Source: Nitrospinota bacterium
Lineage (GTDB): Bacteria; Nitrospinota; Nitrospinia; Nitrospinales; VA-1
Length of the DNA stretch: 64,000 bases
Assembly: GCA_027619975.1 (NCBI GenBank)
Contig: JAQCGX010000005.1
Coordinates: 45,155 to 109,154 of the forward strand
Direction of reading: 5' to 3'
Shown: positions 51,132 to 60,634 of the stretch, in pieces
How the letters are laid out: each line of letters opens with the position of its first letter
Position numbering within the stretch: the first letter of the stretch is position 1
Program-made: the position numbers and the translations under genes
The notes under the pieces: model-generated
What the model was told of the DNA's origin: nothing
Seen by the model: the letters and a program-made list of their open reading frames with translations, nothing else
Databases searched by the model: none

Positions 51132-51425
51132 ATGTCTGAAAGCATAAAATTAAATATTTATGGAAGAAAGTATAATGTTAAAAGCGGCTCGTTTTCTGTA
51201 GATCCGCATGAAGTCGCTTCTATGGTGGATTCCAAAATGCTGGAATTGTCGAGAACGGGGGCGATCAAGTCGACAACCGATCTGGCCATTCTCTCGGCCT
51301 TGAATATTGCTCAGGAATTATTGGAGATGAAAACGAAGGCGGGAGAAAACAACCAGAACTCTGAAAAACAGATCGATGAGCTGATTGAAACACTGGAAAA
51401 AGGGGTTGAAAACCTGAAGCCCTGA
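51132..51425 (+). CDS. zapA: Cell division protein ZapA
   Basis: A 97-residue FtsZ-ring stabiliser. The N-terminal globular part has the family pattern SIKLNIYGRKYNVKSGSFSV with DPHEVASMVDSKMLEL. A middle helix (STTDLAILSALNIAQELLEM) and a C-terminal coiled coil (QIDELIETLEKGVENLK) follow. Order with the flanking ZapB-like gene, 6S RNA and the 5-formyl-THF cyclo-ligase gene matches the zapA-ssrS-fau arrangement of gammaproteobacteria. Confidence 0.9.
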   Translation: MSESIKLNIYGRKYNVKSGSFSVDPHEVASMVDSKMLELSRTGAIKSTTDLAILSALNIAQELLEMKTKAGENNQNSEKQIDELIETLEKGVENLKP

Positions 51426-51450
51426 CGGACTCACTTGCATTACATAACTC

Positions 51451-51479
51451 TTGAGGGGTGAGGTTGTTTGTGCTACGAT
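51451..51479 (+). promoter_or_regulatory. Candidate promoter of 6S RNA
   Basis: TTGAGG (51451-51456), a 17-base spacer and TACGAT (51474-51479) precede the 6S closing stem by 23 bases. Moderate match only. Confidence 0.35.
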
Positions 51480-51502
51480 TAAAACTGATTAATAGGAATA
51501 TT

Positions 51503-51684
51503 GCTTCCCTGTTGTGCGCGTGTAAAAATTTATTTTTTTGAGCCAACATTTTGTAAACGGGGTCGATGAATCGGTTGCGGTGTGCATGCCTTTAAGGTTA
51601 AGGAAGCCTAAAGCAATATACGGAAACCCCACCTGTCCTTGATAGGTTCAAAAAATGGTTTTTGTACGGCATCAACGGGGAAGC
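51503..51684 (+). ncRNA. ssrS: 6S RNA
   Basis: Regulatory RNA that binds sigma-70 RNA polymerase by mimicking an open promoter. The ends form a 15-bp closing stem: GCTTCCC (51503-51509) with GGGAAGC (51678-51684), continued by TGTTG/CAACG and TGC/GCA with one bulge. Inside, landmark segments occur in the E. coli order: GAGCC near 51540, GTGTGCATGCC (51580-51590), GAAGCCT (51603-51609), CCTTGATAGGTTCA (51637-51650) and GCATC before the 3' stem. The 182-base length and location between zapA and the 5-formyl-THF cyclo-ligase gene are typical. The spacer from here to 52230 shows no further gene. Confidence 0.88.
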
Positions 51685-52230
51685 TTCTTTGATAGTTTTT
51701 TACGAGTGAAGGTTGAGTTGGGACAGTATCAATCGGGGCAGAGACAATTGGTTTTAGGAAACTCAGGAAAAAAAATGGCGCTGGTTGCGAAATTAATCGG
51801 GATTTTAATTCCACATTTGGAGTTTTCGAGAGTTCCCTTTGGGATTGATAATTCTGAACAAAACCGTGATCATGGTTTTGTTTTCATAGATAAAAGTTCA
51901 ATCGGTCTGGGCCTTGCCAGATCTTTACAATTGAATCTTCAATCGGGCGACCGCCTTTGCTTCCCCTTGCCATTTTTCCCTCATCCCCAGGTTCTAGCTC
52001 AGTTCTGATATTGAGGAATCTTTTCGGCCTCCTTGTTTACCTTGCTTGTATTTGCCCTGTTTAAAATATGTTATATGCTTGAAGTTCATGTATAACTTTA
52101 TGATGTATGTGGTGCGCGACTGATTATCGGCGAAGTTCCCATCGCTAAAATTAAAAAGTTGATCGACGGGCGGCGGGACGCACCATTTTGAAGTTTGATA
52201 AATTTATCAATAAACACTCTCAGGAATAAA

Positions 52231-52815
52231 TTGCGATCCGCAGAGGAATTCAAGGCTTCGATCCGGAAAAAAATGATCCGGATGCGGGAGAAACTCAGTG
52301 AGGAAACATTAAAGCGATACAGCCGGGAGATAACAAGAAAGCTGGTAGAGCTTGAAGCGTTCCAGTCTTGCCAGAATATTTTAATTTTTCTTTCATTGCC
52401 GGGAGAAGTTCAGACTGAGGAAATGATTGAAAGGGCATTGAGCTTCGGAAAAAGGGTTTACGTACCTCTGGTCGATGCAGAGCGAAAATGCTTGAAAATA
52501 TCAGAGCTACCCGGTTTGGACATTGAATTTGAAGTCAAGCGCTTTGGAGTCCGTGAGCCCGGTTCGGTCCATTTAAATATCCAGTCGCCTGCCGTTCTGG
52601 ATTTTGTGCTGGTTCCGGGGCTGGCATTTGACCGCAAGGGTGGGAGAATTGGTTTCGGGGCAGGGTATTATGACCGGTTTTTAAAGGAAGTGGCGGACCG
52701 TGTGGTTCGAGTGGGCGTGGCATTCGACTTTCAGATTCTGGAATCCGTTCCGCAAACGGAGCTTGATGTCCCCGTCCAAAAGATCCTGACGGAGAACGAA
52801 ACAATAGTCTGCTGA
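52231..52815 (+). CDS. fau: 5-formyltetrahydrofolate cyclo-ligase family protein
   Basis: Converts 5-formyl-THF to 5,10-methenyl-THF with ATP in folate metabolism. Seen: IRKKMIRMREKLSEE near the N-terminus, ILIFLSLPGEVQTEEMIERA, and VPLVDAERKC. The nucleotide-binding C-terminal signature is VLVPGLAFDRKGGRIGFGAG followed by YYDRFL. TTG 52231 is preferred with AGGA at five bases (194 residues); an earlier in-frame TTG at 52195 would add 12 residues and no better start codon is visible. Position downstream of 6S RNA matches E. coli ygfA/fau. Confidence 0.9.
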   Translation: MRSAEEFKASIRKKMIRMREKLSEETLKRYSREITRKLVELEAFQSCQNILIFLSLPGEVQTEEMIERALSFGKRVYVPLVDAERKCLKISELPGLDIEFEVKRFGVREPGSVHLNIQSPAVLDFVLVPGLAFDRKGGRIGFGAGYYDRFLKEVADRVVRVGVAFDFQILESVPQTELDVPVQKILTENETIVC

Positions 52816-52864
52816 AGCCCGGTTCGGGACAGGCAGGTTTTTACATATAAAGAGGGGAGCTAGA

Positions 52865-54451
52865 ATGCATATATTCTTTACCATTAAAGTTAATTTCATC
52901 ACATTGCTGCTAGGGATGTTGGTTGCCCTTTTGGTGGGATACGCCATTGGCTATTTCCTGCGTAAAATATTTACCGAATATCAGATCAAGGAAGCGGAAG
53001 AACTTAAGAAGAAAATTCTCAGCGATGCCGAGGGTGAAGCCAGAAACCGGTTAAAAACTGCTGAAATAGAAGCTAAGGAAAAGCATATTATTGCCAAAGC
53101 CGAACTCGATAAGGATATCAAAGGGAAGCGGGACGAATTGCGGGAGCAGGAATTAAAAATTCAAAAAAAGGAAGATGCTTTCCGCAGGGAGGCTGAAGAT
53201 TTCCGAATTCAGGAAAGAGCGTTGGATGAGAAAAAGAAAGCATTGGTAGCCAGGGAAGAAATTGTCGGCACCGAGAAAGCAAAATACCAGAACCTCGTCA
53301 AAGAGGAAGTCGAAAAGCTGGAAATCATCAGTTCATTCACCGCCGAGCAGGCAAAAGAGGAGATCAAAAAGAAAATCCTCGATGAAGCCAGAATGGATGC
53401 CGCACGGGAAGTGAAGAAAATAGAAGAAAAGGCCAAGGCGCAGGCAGAAGATGAAGCCAGAAGGCTGGTCACGATGGCCGTCCAGAGAGTTTGTTCGGAC
53501 CATATTGCCGAAACCACCGTATCCGTGGTGGAGCTTCCCAACGATGATATCAAGGGTCGGATCATTGGCCGGGAAGGTCGCAATATCAGGGCCCTGGAGC
53601 AGTGCACGGGAATCGATTTGATCATCGACGACACTCCGGGCGCCGTTGTCCTTTCAGGATTTGACTCCATTCGCCGGGAAGTGGCCCGCCGTGCCCTGGA
53701 AAAATTGACTCAAGATGGTAGAATCCACCCGGGCCGCATTGAAGACGTCGTCAATAAATGCAAGAAGGAAGTCACCCAGCAAATCAAGGAAGCCGGAGAG
53801 CAGGCCATTCTGGCTGTAGGGATTGACAATGTGCCGCCGGATATGGTGCGGTTGTTGGGCCGTCTCAAATATCGCACCAGTTATACTCAGAACGTTCTGG
53901 AGCATGTGCAGGAAGTGGCGTGGATCTGCGGGCACATTGCCGCCGAAATCGGGCTGGATGTGCAGATGGCAAAACGGGCCGGATTATTTCATGACATCGG
54001 CAAGGCCATCGACCACCAGACCGACGGAACACACACGCAACTGGGAGTGGAAGTGGCCAACCGCTACAACGAGCACAAATATGTGGTCAATGCCATTGCC
54101 GCCCATCATGAAGATGTCGAGTGCGAATCACTCTACGCGGTTCTGGTGACTGCAGGGGATACAATATCCGCATCCCGTCCCGGAGCCCGCCGTGAAATGT
54201 TGGAAACCTACGTCAAACGGATGACCAAGCTGGAAGAAATTGGCGATTCCTATAAAGGTGTGGAAAAAACCTATGCGATTCAGGCCGGTCGCGAAGTGCG
54301 TATCATCGTTGTGCCAGATGGCATCACCGATGAAGAGTCACATTTGCTGGCGCGTGATATTGCCAAGCGAATTGAAAAAGAGGTCACCTATCCTGGTGAA
54401 ATAAAAATTACTGTGGTCCGGGAAAAGCGGTTCACTGAATTTGCCCGATAA
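52865..54451 (+). CDS. rny: Ribonuclease Y
   Basis: Membrane-anchored endoribonuclease that starts mRNA decay. The 528 residues have an N-terminal membrane helix (FITLLLGMLVALLVGYAIGY, about 11-30) and a long coiled coil (about 35-205). A KH domain follows (NDDIKGRIIGREGRNIRALE, about 225-245). The HD domain has the metal-binding GLFHDIGKAIDH near 378 and IAAHHEDVE. The C-terminal AGREVRIIVVPDGI is conserved. Full length and intact. The start ATG 52865 has GGGGAGC just upstream. Presence of both RNase Y and RNase R suggests RNA decay without RNase E dependence, though rne could lie elsewhere. Confidence 0.96.
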   Translation: MHIFFTIKVNFITLLLGMLVALLVGYAIGYFLRKIFTEYQIKEAEELKKKILSDAEGEARNRLKTAEIEAKEKHIIAKAELDKDIKGKRDELREQELKIQKKEDAFRREAEDFRIQERALDEKKKALVAREEIVGTEKAKYQNLVKEEVEKLEIISSFTAEQAKEEIKKKILDEARMDAAREVKKIEEKAKAQAEDEARRLVTMAVQRVCSDHIAETTVSVVELPNDDIKGRIIGREGRNIRALEQCTGIDLIIDDTPGAVVLSGFDSIRREVARRALEKLTQDGRIHPGRIEDVVNKCKKEVTQQIKEAGEQAILAVGIDNVPPDMVRLLGRLKYRTSYTQNVLEHVQEVAWICGHIAAEIGLDVQMAKRAGLFHDIGKAIDHQTDGTHTQLGVEVANRYNEHKYVVNAIAAHHEDVECESLYAVLVTAGDTISASRPGARREMLETYVKRMTKLEEIGDSYKGVEKTYAIQAGREVRIIVVPDGITDEESHLLARDIAKRIEKEVTYPGEIKITVVREKRFTEFAR

Positions 54452-54481
54452 ATCAAGTCGCGCAGAGAAGGAATTTTCATA

Positions 54482-54494
54482 ACACAAGTTGTGT
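54482..54494. promoter_or_regulatory. 13-base palindrome upstream of lysS
   Basis: ACACAA-G-TTGTGT is a perfect inverted repeat 115 bases before the lysS start, closely followed by another small palindrome (TTATTAATAA). It may be an operator or part of the rny 3' end; no binding protein is suggested. Confidence 0.25.
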
Positions 54495-54608
54495 CGTATT
54501 ATTAATAATGGTGGAATAAAGGATTTTTTTACCCTCGTCCCTTGAAAGTGTAGGGTCCCCTGCAGTTCCTCATCCAGTCACTTTAACGAATCCGGTCATT
54601 ACAATTCA

Positions 54609-56114
54609 ATGGAAGAAACAGGTCTTTTAATCAAATTAAGACGCGAAAAAGCGGAAGAATTACGCGCCCAGGGAATTTCTCTCTTCAATAACAAATTCAA
54701 AGTTAACGCCGGAATCGGCAATTTGATCAGGGATTTTTCCGAGTTCTCCAAAGAAGAGCTCGCTGAAAAGGACCCGCAATGCATTGTCGCAGGACGCATA
54801 ATGACGCGTCGGGATCACGGCAAGACCACGTTTGTTAACTTGAAAGATCATTCCGGGACAATCCAGGTTTACATCAACGAAAAATCAATTGGTGCGGAAA
54901 GCTATGAAATTTTCGGCAAGTTTGATATCGGCGATATTATCGGCATCCAGGGAAAAGTTTCTAAAACCCGCACGGGGGAACTCACCCTGTTTGCGGACCA
55001 GGTGACTCTGCTCACCAAATCCCTGCATCCGCTTCCTGAAAAATGGCATGGTCTCAAAGACATTGAATTGCGTTATCGGCAACGCTACGTCGACCTCATC
55101 GTGAATCCGGAAGTGAAAGAGTTGTTCGTTTCCCGGAGCAAAATCGTCCAGGCCATTCGCAACTTTTTAAATGAGCGGGATTATCTGGAAGTGGAAACGC
55201 CCATGATGCATTCCATTCCCGGCGGCGCCACGGCAAAACCGTTCGAAACGCATCACAATGCCCTGAATATGGATCTCTATTTGCGAGTCGCGCCGGAACT
55301 CTACCTCAAACGGCTGGTGGTGGGTGGTCTCGAACGCGTTTACGAGATCAACCGCAATTTTCGCAACGAAGGCATCTCGACCGAGCATAATCCCGAATTC
55401 ACCATGCTGGAGTTTTATACCGCCTACGCCGACTACAATGATTTAATGGATCTGACTGAAGAGCTGTTCCGTTACATTGGCGAAGAGGTGTTCAATACGT
55501 TGCAATTTCCTTACACCCATGTGGTGGATGGAGAGGAAAAAGAAGGGACATTCGACTTCAGCCAATCCTTCAAGCGGATTCCGTTCAAGCAGTCTTTGAC
55601 TGAAATTGGCGGTGTGTCAGAAGAAGCGGTGGCGGACCCGGAAAAGGCGGTGGCTTTTGCGTTGGAACATAAAGTCCATCTGGAGAAAAAAGACACCCCG
55701 GCGAAGGTGCTGGCCAAACTGTTCGATACTTTTGTGGAACCAAAACTGATCCAGCCGACCTTTATCACAGACTATCCTTTGGAGCTGTCTCCGCTTTCGC
55801 AGAAGAAAGCCGACGACCCCAGCCTTGTGGAACGATTTGAGTTGTTTGTGAGTGGTAAAGAAATTGCGAATGCCTATACCGAGTTGAATGATCCCATCGA
55901 TCAAAAACAGCGGTTCGAGGAACAGGTTGCGGAGCGTCAGGCAGGCGATGATGAGGCGCATTGGATGGACCTTGATTTTATCCGGGCATTGGAAATTGGT
56001 ATGCCGCCGACGGCCGGGGAGGGAATAGGAATCGATCGATTGACCATGCTGCTCACCAATTCGCAGTCGATCCGGGATGTGATCCTGTTTCCGCAGTTGA
56101 AAAAAGAATCCTGA
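54609..56114 (+). CDS. lysS: Lysyl-tRNA synthetase, class II
   Basis: Charges tRNA-Lys with lysine. The 501 residues contain an N-terminal OB-fold (about 55-150; [20 protein letters not shown]). Class II motif 1 (about 185), motif 2 in [20 protein letters not shown], and motif 3 in [20 protein letters not shown] with the closing DVILFP follow. The start ATG 54609 agrees with family length. The gene appears to have its own upstream region of about 157 bases after rny. Confidence 0.97.
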   Translation: MEETGLLIKLRREKAEELRAQGISLFNNKFKVNAGIGNLIRDFSEFSKEELAEKDPQCIVAGRIMTRRDHGKTTFVNLKDHSGTIQVYINEKSIGAESYEIFGKFDIGDIIGIQGKVSKTRTGELTLFADQVTLLTKSLHPLPEKWHGLKDIELRYRQRYVDLIVNPEVKELFVSRSKIVQAIRNFLNERDYLEVETPMMHSIPGGATAKPFETHHNALNMDLYLRVAPELYLKRLVVGGLERVYEINRNFRNEGISTEHNPEFTMLEFYTAYADYNDLMDLTEELFRYIGEEVFNTLQFPYTHVVDGEEKEGTFDFSQSFKRIPFKQSLTEIGGVSEEAVADPEKAVAFALEHKVHLEKKDTPAKVLAKLFDTFVEPKLIQPTFITDYPLELSPLSQKKADDPSLVERFELFVSGKEIANAYTELNDPIDQKQRFEEQVAERQAGDDEAHWMDLDFIRALEIGMPPTAGEGIGIDRLTMLLTNSQSIRDVILFPQLKKES

Positions 56115-56221
56115 GCAACGGTTATCAATTGGAAGGCAATCTTATTATTGGTTGTAATTGCAAAAAGTCTCCCCTCATATTGTTTATCTTGAACCTTTCC
56201 TTCACAGGTTGATTCTTTAAT

Positions 56222-57502
56222 ATGGCTTACGAACTATTTGTCAGTTTGCGTCATTTGAAGGCCAAGAGAACCCAGAAGTTTATTTCCCTGAATACCTGGA
56301 TATCCATCGGTGGAGTGGCGCTCGGGGTCATGGCATTGATTGTCGTTATTGCCGTGATGTCCGGTTTCGGCAAAGATCTGCGCGACAAAATCCTGGGAAC
56401 CACCAGCCATGCGGTGATCACCAACATCAATCGCTCGGGAATAAATGATGTCGAAAACATCATCCGGCAAGTGAAGGAAGTGCCAGGAGTCACCGCCGCC
56501 GCGCCCTTTATAATGAATCACGTCATGTTGACCCACGGGCAAGCGGCATCGGGAGTCGTGGTCCGTGGCGTAGACGTGGTGCGCGAGAAGGGCGTTTCGG
56601 ATCTAGAAAAAAACCTGATTGAAGGCAGTCTGGATTTTCTGGAAACTGAAAAAATCTCCGGCAAATCCTCCAACGGTAAACTTTCCCGTTCCAAAGTGGT
56701 TCTGGGCAAGGAACTGGCTCGCCGTAACGGTTTGCGGGTGGGTGATGTGGTGTCCATGGTATCTCCGTCTTCCCGCATCACGCCGATGGGTTTGATCCCG
56801 AAAATGAAAATCTTCCAGGTGGCGGGAGTTTTTGAATCGGGGATGTTTGAATACGACGCCAACCTGGCTTTTATTTCCATTCCGGCGGCGCAAAACTTTT
56901 TTTCCATGCAGGGGATGGTGAGCGGTGTCGAGGTTTGGGTGGATGATATCGATCAGGCCGCCGTGATCGCCCAGGAAATTCAGGAAAAACTGAAGTTTCC
57001 TTATTTTGTCCGGGACTGGATGCGCATGAATAAAAACCTGTTTTCCGCTCTGCAGCTGGAAAAGGTAGTGATGTTCGTGATCCTCATTCTGATCATCCTG
57101 GTGGCGGCCTTTAATATCGTCAGCACCTTGTTCATGGTGGTCATGGAGAAAACCAAGGAAATCGCGATTTTGATGTCTATGGGAGCAACGCGGAAAAGCA
57201 TCATAAAAATTTTCAGTTATCAAGGCTTGATCATTGGCCTGGTGGGAACCTTTGTGGGCTGTGTTGGCGGGTTCACCGCTGTCCCCTACCTGAATGAGAT
57301 TGTAGGATTCATCGAAAGCATATTCGGCATCACCGCGTTCCCGAGTGATATTTATTATCTCGATAAACTTCCCTCAGAGATTCAATATTGGGATTCCTTT
57401 TTGATCGTCATTTTTTCAATCCTTATTTGTTTTGTAGCTTCCCTTTATCCTGCCTGGCGGGCCTCCCGGTTGAACCCGGTGGAGGGCTTACGCTATGAAT
57501 AA
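56222..57502 (+). CDS. LolC/LolE-family lipoprotein-releasing ABC permease
   Basis: Inner-membrane subunit of the Lol system that extracts lipoproteins for transfer to the outer membrane. The 426 residues have the LolC/E layout. The N-terminal cytosolic segment (ELFVSLRHLKAKRTQKFISL) precedes helix 1 with WISIGGVALGVMALIVVIAV. A periplasmic domain of about 225 residues and three C-terminal helices follow, with EKTKEIAILMSMGATRKSII and YPAWRASRLNPVEGLRYE at the end. A single permease gene with one ATPase suggests a LolF-like homodimer rather than LolC plus LolE, which is inference. It overlaps lolD by eight bases. Confidence 0.92.
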   Translation: MAYELFVSLRHLKAKRTQKFISLNTWISIGGVALGVMALIVVIAVMSGFGKDLRDKILGTTSHAVITNINRSGINDVENIIRQVKEVPGVTAAAPFIMNHVMLTHGQAASGVVVRGVDVVREKGVSDLEKNLIEGSLDFLETEKISGKSSNGKLSRSKVVLGKELARRNGLRVGDVVSMVSPSSRITPMGLIPKMKIFQVAGVFESGMFEYDANLAFISIPAAQNFFSMQGMVSGVEVWVDDIDQAAVIAQEIQEKLKFPYFVRDWMRMNKNLFSALQLEKVVMFVILILIILVAAFNIVSTLFMVVMEKTKEIAILMSMGATRKSIIKIFSYQGLIIGLVGTFVGCVGGFTAVPYLNEIVGFIESIFGITAFPSDIYYLDKLPSEIQYWDSFLIVIFSILICFVASLYPAWRASRLNPVEGLRYE

Positions 57503-58214
57503 TGATGCAAGCCCTCCCGATACGCCCCTATTGGAAGGAATCGACGTTCATAAGAGCTATAAAACCAGGCGGGAAACCCTTCACATTTTGACGGATGCCA
57601 ACTTGAAAGTGATGAAGGGAGAAGTGTTGGGAATCGTCGGGGCATCGGGAGTTGGGAAAAGCACCCTCCTGCATGTCCTGGGCGGGCTGGATCGGCCCGA
57701 TGCTGGCCGCATCCTTTTTCAGGGAGTGGATATTTATGCGAAGAATAATAGTTATTTAGAAAAATTTCGCAATCGTCGTGTGGGATTCGTTTTCCAGTTT
57801 TTTAATCTTCTCCCGGATTTTACCGCATTGGAAAACGCCATGTTTCCCGCGATTATCCGCGATGAGAGCCGAGCCATTGCCCAGGAAAAAGCGGAACATT
57901 TATTATGCCAGGTGGGGCTCAAGGAACGCATGCAACATAAGCCCGGCGAATTGTCCGGCGGGGAAAGTCAGCGCGTGGCTTTGGCGCGAGCCTTGATAAA
58001 CCAGCCAGATCTTCTTCTTGCCGATGAGCCGACAGGAAATCTGGACACCCACGCCAGCGATTCCCTGATTGAATTGATTCGCAAATTAAATGAAGAGTTC
58101 AAGCAAACCTTTGTGCTTGTGACCCACAGTCAACGAATTGCCCAGCGAATGGACCGGGTCATGCAATTGAGTGAAGGAAAAGTAGCAACCATTGACAAAG
58201 ATGTGATCATTTAA
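57495..58214 (+). CDS. lolD: Lipoprotein-releasing system ATPase LolD
   Basis: ATPase of the Lol exporter, 239 residues. Walker A is GASGVGKST (about 49-57), Q-loop FVFQFFNLLPDF, signature LSGGESQRV, Walker B LLLADEPTGNLDTH and switch His VTHSQRIAQR. The start lies eight bases inside the permease gene, consistent with coupled synthesis. The envelope lipoproteins encoded in this window would be candidate clients. A hairpin immediately after the stop probably ends the operon. Confidence 0.94.
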   Translation: MNNDASPPDTPLLEGIDVHKSYKTRRETLHILTDANLKVMKGEVLGIVGASGVGKSTLLHVLGGLDRPDAGRILFQGVDIYAKNNSYLEKFRNRRVGFVFQFFNLLPDFTALENAMFPAIIRDESRAIAQEKAEHLLCQVGLKERMQHKPGELSGGESQRVALARALINQPDLLLADEPTGNLDTHASDSLIELIRKLNEEFKQTFVLVTHSQRIAQRMDRVMQLSEGKVATIDKDVII

Positions 58215-58231
58215 CCCCCTCAGTGGGGTTT
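58213..58231 (+). terminator. Hairpin terminator after lolD
   Basis: AACCCC (58213-58218) pairs with GGGGTT (58225-58230) around a six-base loop, overlapping the lolD stop and followed by TTTCTCC. The U-tract is short. Confidence 0.5.
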
Positions 58232-58254
58232 CTCCATTGCGAAAGACGAGTTTG

Positions 58255-58363
58255 GTCACGAGCTTCGAAGAAAATTGCAGGATGAAATATTCTGTATGCA
58301 AGGGGATGCAGTCAGCCATAAATCCATCGCACGTAAATATAGGGTCCCGCGTCACGCTGGATG
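58255..58363. repeat. Dispersed repeat, copy B (inverted relative to copy A)
   Basis: The reverse complement begins ATCCAGCGTGACGCGGGACC and contains ATATTTACGTGCGATGGATT followed by TATGGCTGACTG. It matches copy A at 37006-37100 closely over about 58 bases and loosely beyond. It ends 19 bases before the lpxD start. Confidence 0.75.
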
Positions 58364-58382
58364 AAGAGGGAAGGGGAGAATC

Positions 58383-59399
58383 ATGAAACTTAATAATATT
58401 GCGGCTCTGGTCGGTGGGTCTCTTAAGGGAGACGGGGAAATAGAGATCAGTGATGTGCGGGGCATCGAGGATGCCGGTGAAGGACATGTGACATTTGTTG
58501 TTAAAAAGAAATTCATAAAGCAGCTGGCTGAATCCAAAGCTTCTGCGGTTATTGTCGATCAGGAACTCGATCTGGATGTGGCGCAGATCATTACCGCCAA
58601 CCCGATGCAGGCTTTTGCCAAACTTCTCAGTGCTTTTCACCCCGAGACCCAACCGGAGCCGCATGTCGATTCCAGAGCCGCCATTGGCCAGAATGTGAAG
58701 CTGGGAGATAATGTCACGATTTTCCCATTTGTCTTTATCGGAGACAACGTTTCCATCGGGGATGGAACCGTTCTGCATCCGGGAGTGGTCGTGGGGCCGG
58801 ATTGCCAACTCGGGGAAAACGCTGTTCTGCATCCCAATGTCACCCTTTACCGAAAAACGATCCTGGGAAACCGGGTCATTCTGCATGCGGGAGTGGTGAT
58901 CGGGGCCGATGGTTTCGGCTACACAGTCGATGAGAAGGGCGAACACTATAAAATTCCGCAAATTGGTCAGGTGGTGATCGAGGACGATGTAGAAATCGGC
59001 GCCAATACCTGTATTGACCGGGCGACATTAGGTGCGACAATCGTCAAACGGGGAACTAAAATCGATAACCTGGTGCAGATTGCGCACAACTGTACGATTG
59101 GCGAGCACTCCATTCTTGTCTCCCAGGTGGGAATGGCGGGGAGTTGCACCCTGGGGCATCATGTGGTTCTTGCCGGTCAGGTGGGGCTGGCGGATCATGT
59201 CACCATTGGCGACCAGGCGATTTTAACCGCCCAATCGGGAACCTTCAGGGATGTTGAAAGTAAAGGCGTTTACGGCGGTTCCCCCAGCGTTCCCATAAAC
59301 ACCTGGAGAAAATACGTCACCCTTCTTCCCAAACTGCCGGATTTGTCGCGTAAAATCAAGGATTTGGAAGCCAGGCTGAACGCGATTGAAAAAAAATAA
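58383..59399 (+). CDS. lpxD: UDP-3-O-(3-hydroxyacyl)glucosamine N-acyltransferase
   Basis: Third enzyme of lipid A synthesis, transferring a hydroxyacyl chain from acyl carrier protein. The 338 residues have an N-terminal uridine-binding domain (about 1-100; VRGIEDAGEGHVTFVVKKKF) and a left-handed beta-helix of hexapeptide repeats (about 105-300). The repeats include IGDNVSIGDGTVLHPGVVVG and GADGFGYTVDEKGEHYKIPQ, and the catalytic-His region is IAHNCTIGEHSILVSQVGMA. A C-terminal helix ends in EARLNAIEKK. lpxA, fabZ and lpxB, often neighbours, are not present. ATG 58383 has GGGGAG upstream. Confidence 0.96.
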   Translation: MKLNNIAALVGGSLKGDGEIEISDVRGIEDAGEGHVTFVVKKKFIKQLAESKASAVIVDQELDLDVAQIITANPMQAFAKLLSAFHPETQPEPHVDSRAAIGQNVKLGDNVTIFPFVFIGDNVSIGDGTVLHPGVVVGPDCQLGENAVLHPNVTLYRKTILGNRVILHAGVVIGADGFGYTVDEKGEHYKIPQIGQVVIEDDVEIGANTCIDRATLGATIVKRGTKIDNLVQIAHNCTIGEHSILVSQVGMAGSCTLGHHVVLAGQVGLADHVTIGDQAILTAQSGTFRDVESKGVYGGSPSVPINTWRKYVTLLPKLPDLSRKIKDLEARLNAIEKK

Positions 59400-59468
59400 G
59401 CGGCCAGTTAGAATATTTATATAAACCAATTGTAGGCATTATTCGCTATTAAACTTGGCAGGCCGTTT

Positions 59469-60539
59469 ATGAATCGATTTCGTTGGACAGTCCTTGGACT
59501 GCCTTTTTTTTATTTGTTCTGCATTGGAGCATCGTCCTCTTCGCAAATGAGCGAAGAAGAACTCCTCAAGTACATTGCCAAAAAGCTTCAACGAAATAGC
59601 GCCACCCTCAGGATAGATGAAAAAAATCTGGGCGAGGAAGGCGTACAAGTTCTTGCGAAATCCCCGCTTCTTAAAACTGTGAAGACCCTTATTCTCTACA
59701 AGAGTAATTTCGGAGATGCAGGGGTTCGGGCTCTGGCCAACTCCACTCACTTGGAAAATCTGACATCGCTTTCCCTGGAAAATAATTTAATCACGGACCA
59801 GGGGGCAAAAATCATAGCCACATCAGAAACCTTCTCCAACCTGACAACCCTCAATTTGTATCGAAACCAAGTACAGGATGCCGGTGCCGTTGCCATTTCC
59901 GAATCCAATGTTTTAGTCAATCTCATCGAATTGAATTTAAACTATAACCAGATTCGGGATGAAGGAGCCGTTCGTTTGACGACCTCGCGGGAACTGAAGC
60001 ATATTGAGCAAATCGGTCTGGCGTATAATCCTCTAGGAAAAGACGGGCAGGAGGCGTGGCACCGATTTAAAGTCGTCCGTAAACTGGATGAATTGCAAAA
60101 GCAGAACCAGTTGCATGAGATGGGAAAATTTATTCTCGGGGATATGGGGGTGTTTGCTCTGCTGGATTTGCCCTATGCCTCGGATCTCAAGGAGCTGGAT
60201 TTGCACGGTAACGATTTGAGCGATCGTGCAATTGTGGCGATGGCACGTTCTCCGAAACTTAGCGGTCTTGTTGCCTTGAATCTGGCGAGCAATAATATCA
60301 CCGATGTGGGAGCCAGGGCATTGGCTGAATCGAAGACCCTCACAAATTTGAAAGCTCTCAATCTAAATTTCAACCACATCGGGGACCCCGGAGCCAAGGC
60401 GATTGCGCAATCCCAGGTACTTTCCAAACTGGAATCTCTGAAACTGGGGCAAAACAGGATAGGCAGTGAAGGCGCTGTGGCTTTGGAGGAGTCCACCGTG
60501 CTGACCAAACTCATACATCCTATTTTTGGGTTTTACTGA
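59469..60539 (+). CDS. Exported leucine-rich-repeat (RNase-inhibitor-type) protein
   Basis: A 356-residue protein with an N-terminal signal (RFRWTVLGLPFFYLFCIGAS) and two blocks of roughly 24-residue repeats. These show the pattern L-x-x-L-x-L-x-x-N-x-I-x-D-x-G-A-x-x-I/L-A. Examples are LTSLSLENNLITDQGAKIIA and LKALNLNFNHIGDPGAKAIA. About four repeats (60-185) and four or five (235-350) flank a non-repeat helical region near 195-230. The fold is a protein-binding horseshoe; no catalytic domain is present. Its ligand is unknown. It lies between lpxD and accA on the same strand. Confidence 0.82.
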   Translation: MNRFRWTVLGLPFFYLFCIGASSSSQMSEEELLKYIAKKLQRNSATLRIDEKNLGEEGVQVLAKSPLLKTVKTLILYKSNFGDAGVRALANSTHLENLTSLSLENNLITDQGAKIIATSETFSNLTTLNLYRNQVQDAGAVAISESNVLVNLIELNLNYNQIRDEGAVRLTTSRELKHIEQIGLAYNPLGKDGQEAWHRFKVVRKLDELQKQNQLHEMGKFILGDMGVFALLDLPYASDLKELDLHGNDLSDRAIVAMARSPKLSGLVALNLASNNITDVGARALAESKTLTNLKALNLNFNHIGDPGAKAIAQSQVLSKLESLKLGQNRIGSEGAVALEESTVLTKLIHPIFGFY

Positions 60540-60634
60540 CTTTCCCTATTTACTTCAGACGTACTCCAAGAATAGAAGCAGAACGAAATCAAGGCTTACG
60601 CTACTCTTTTTTGAAGGGAGCGTGGAAGGGATTG

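Noticed and set aside
51655..52008. Plus-strand frame of 117 codons
   Set aside because: Its first part overlaps the 3' end of the 6S RNA; no homology, no good ribosome site.
58086..58961. Minus-strand frame of 291 codons crossing the lpxD 5' region
   Set aside because: Antisense to lolD and lpxD and running through dispersed repeat copy B; no signature.
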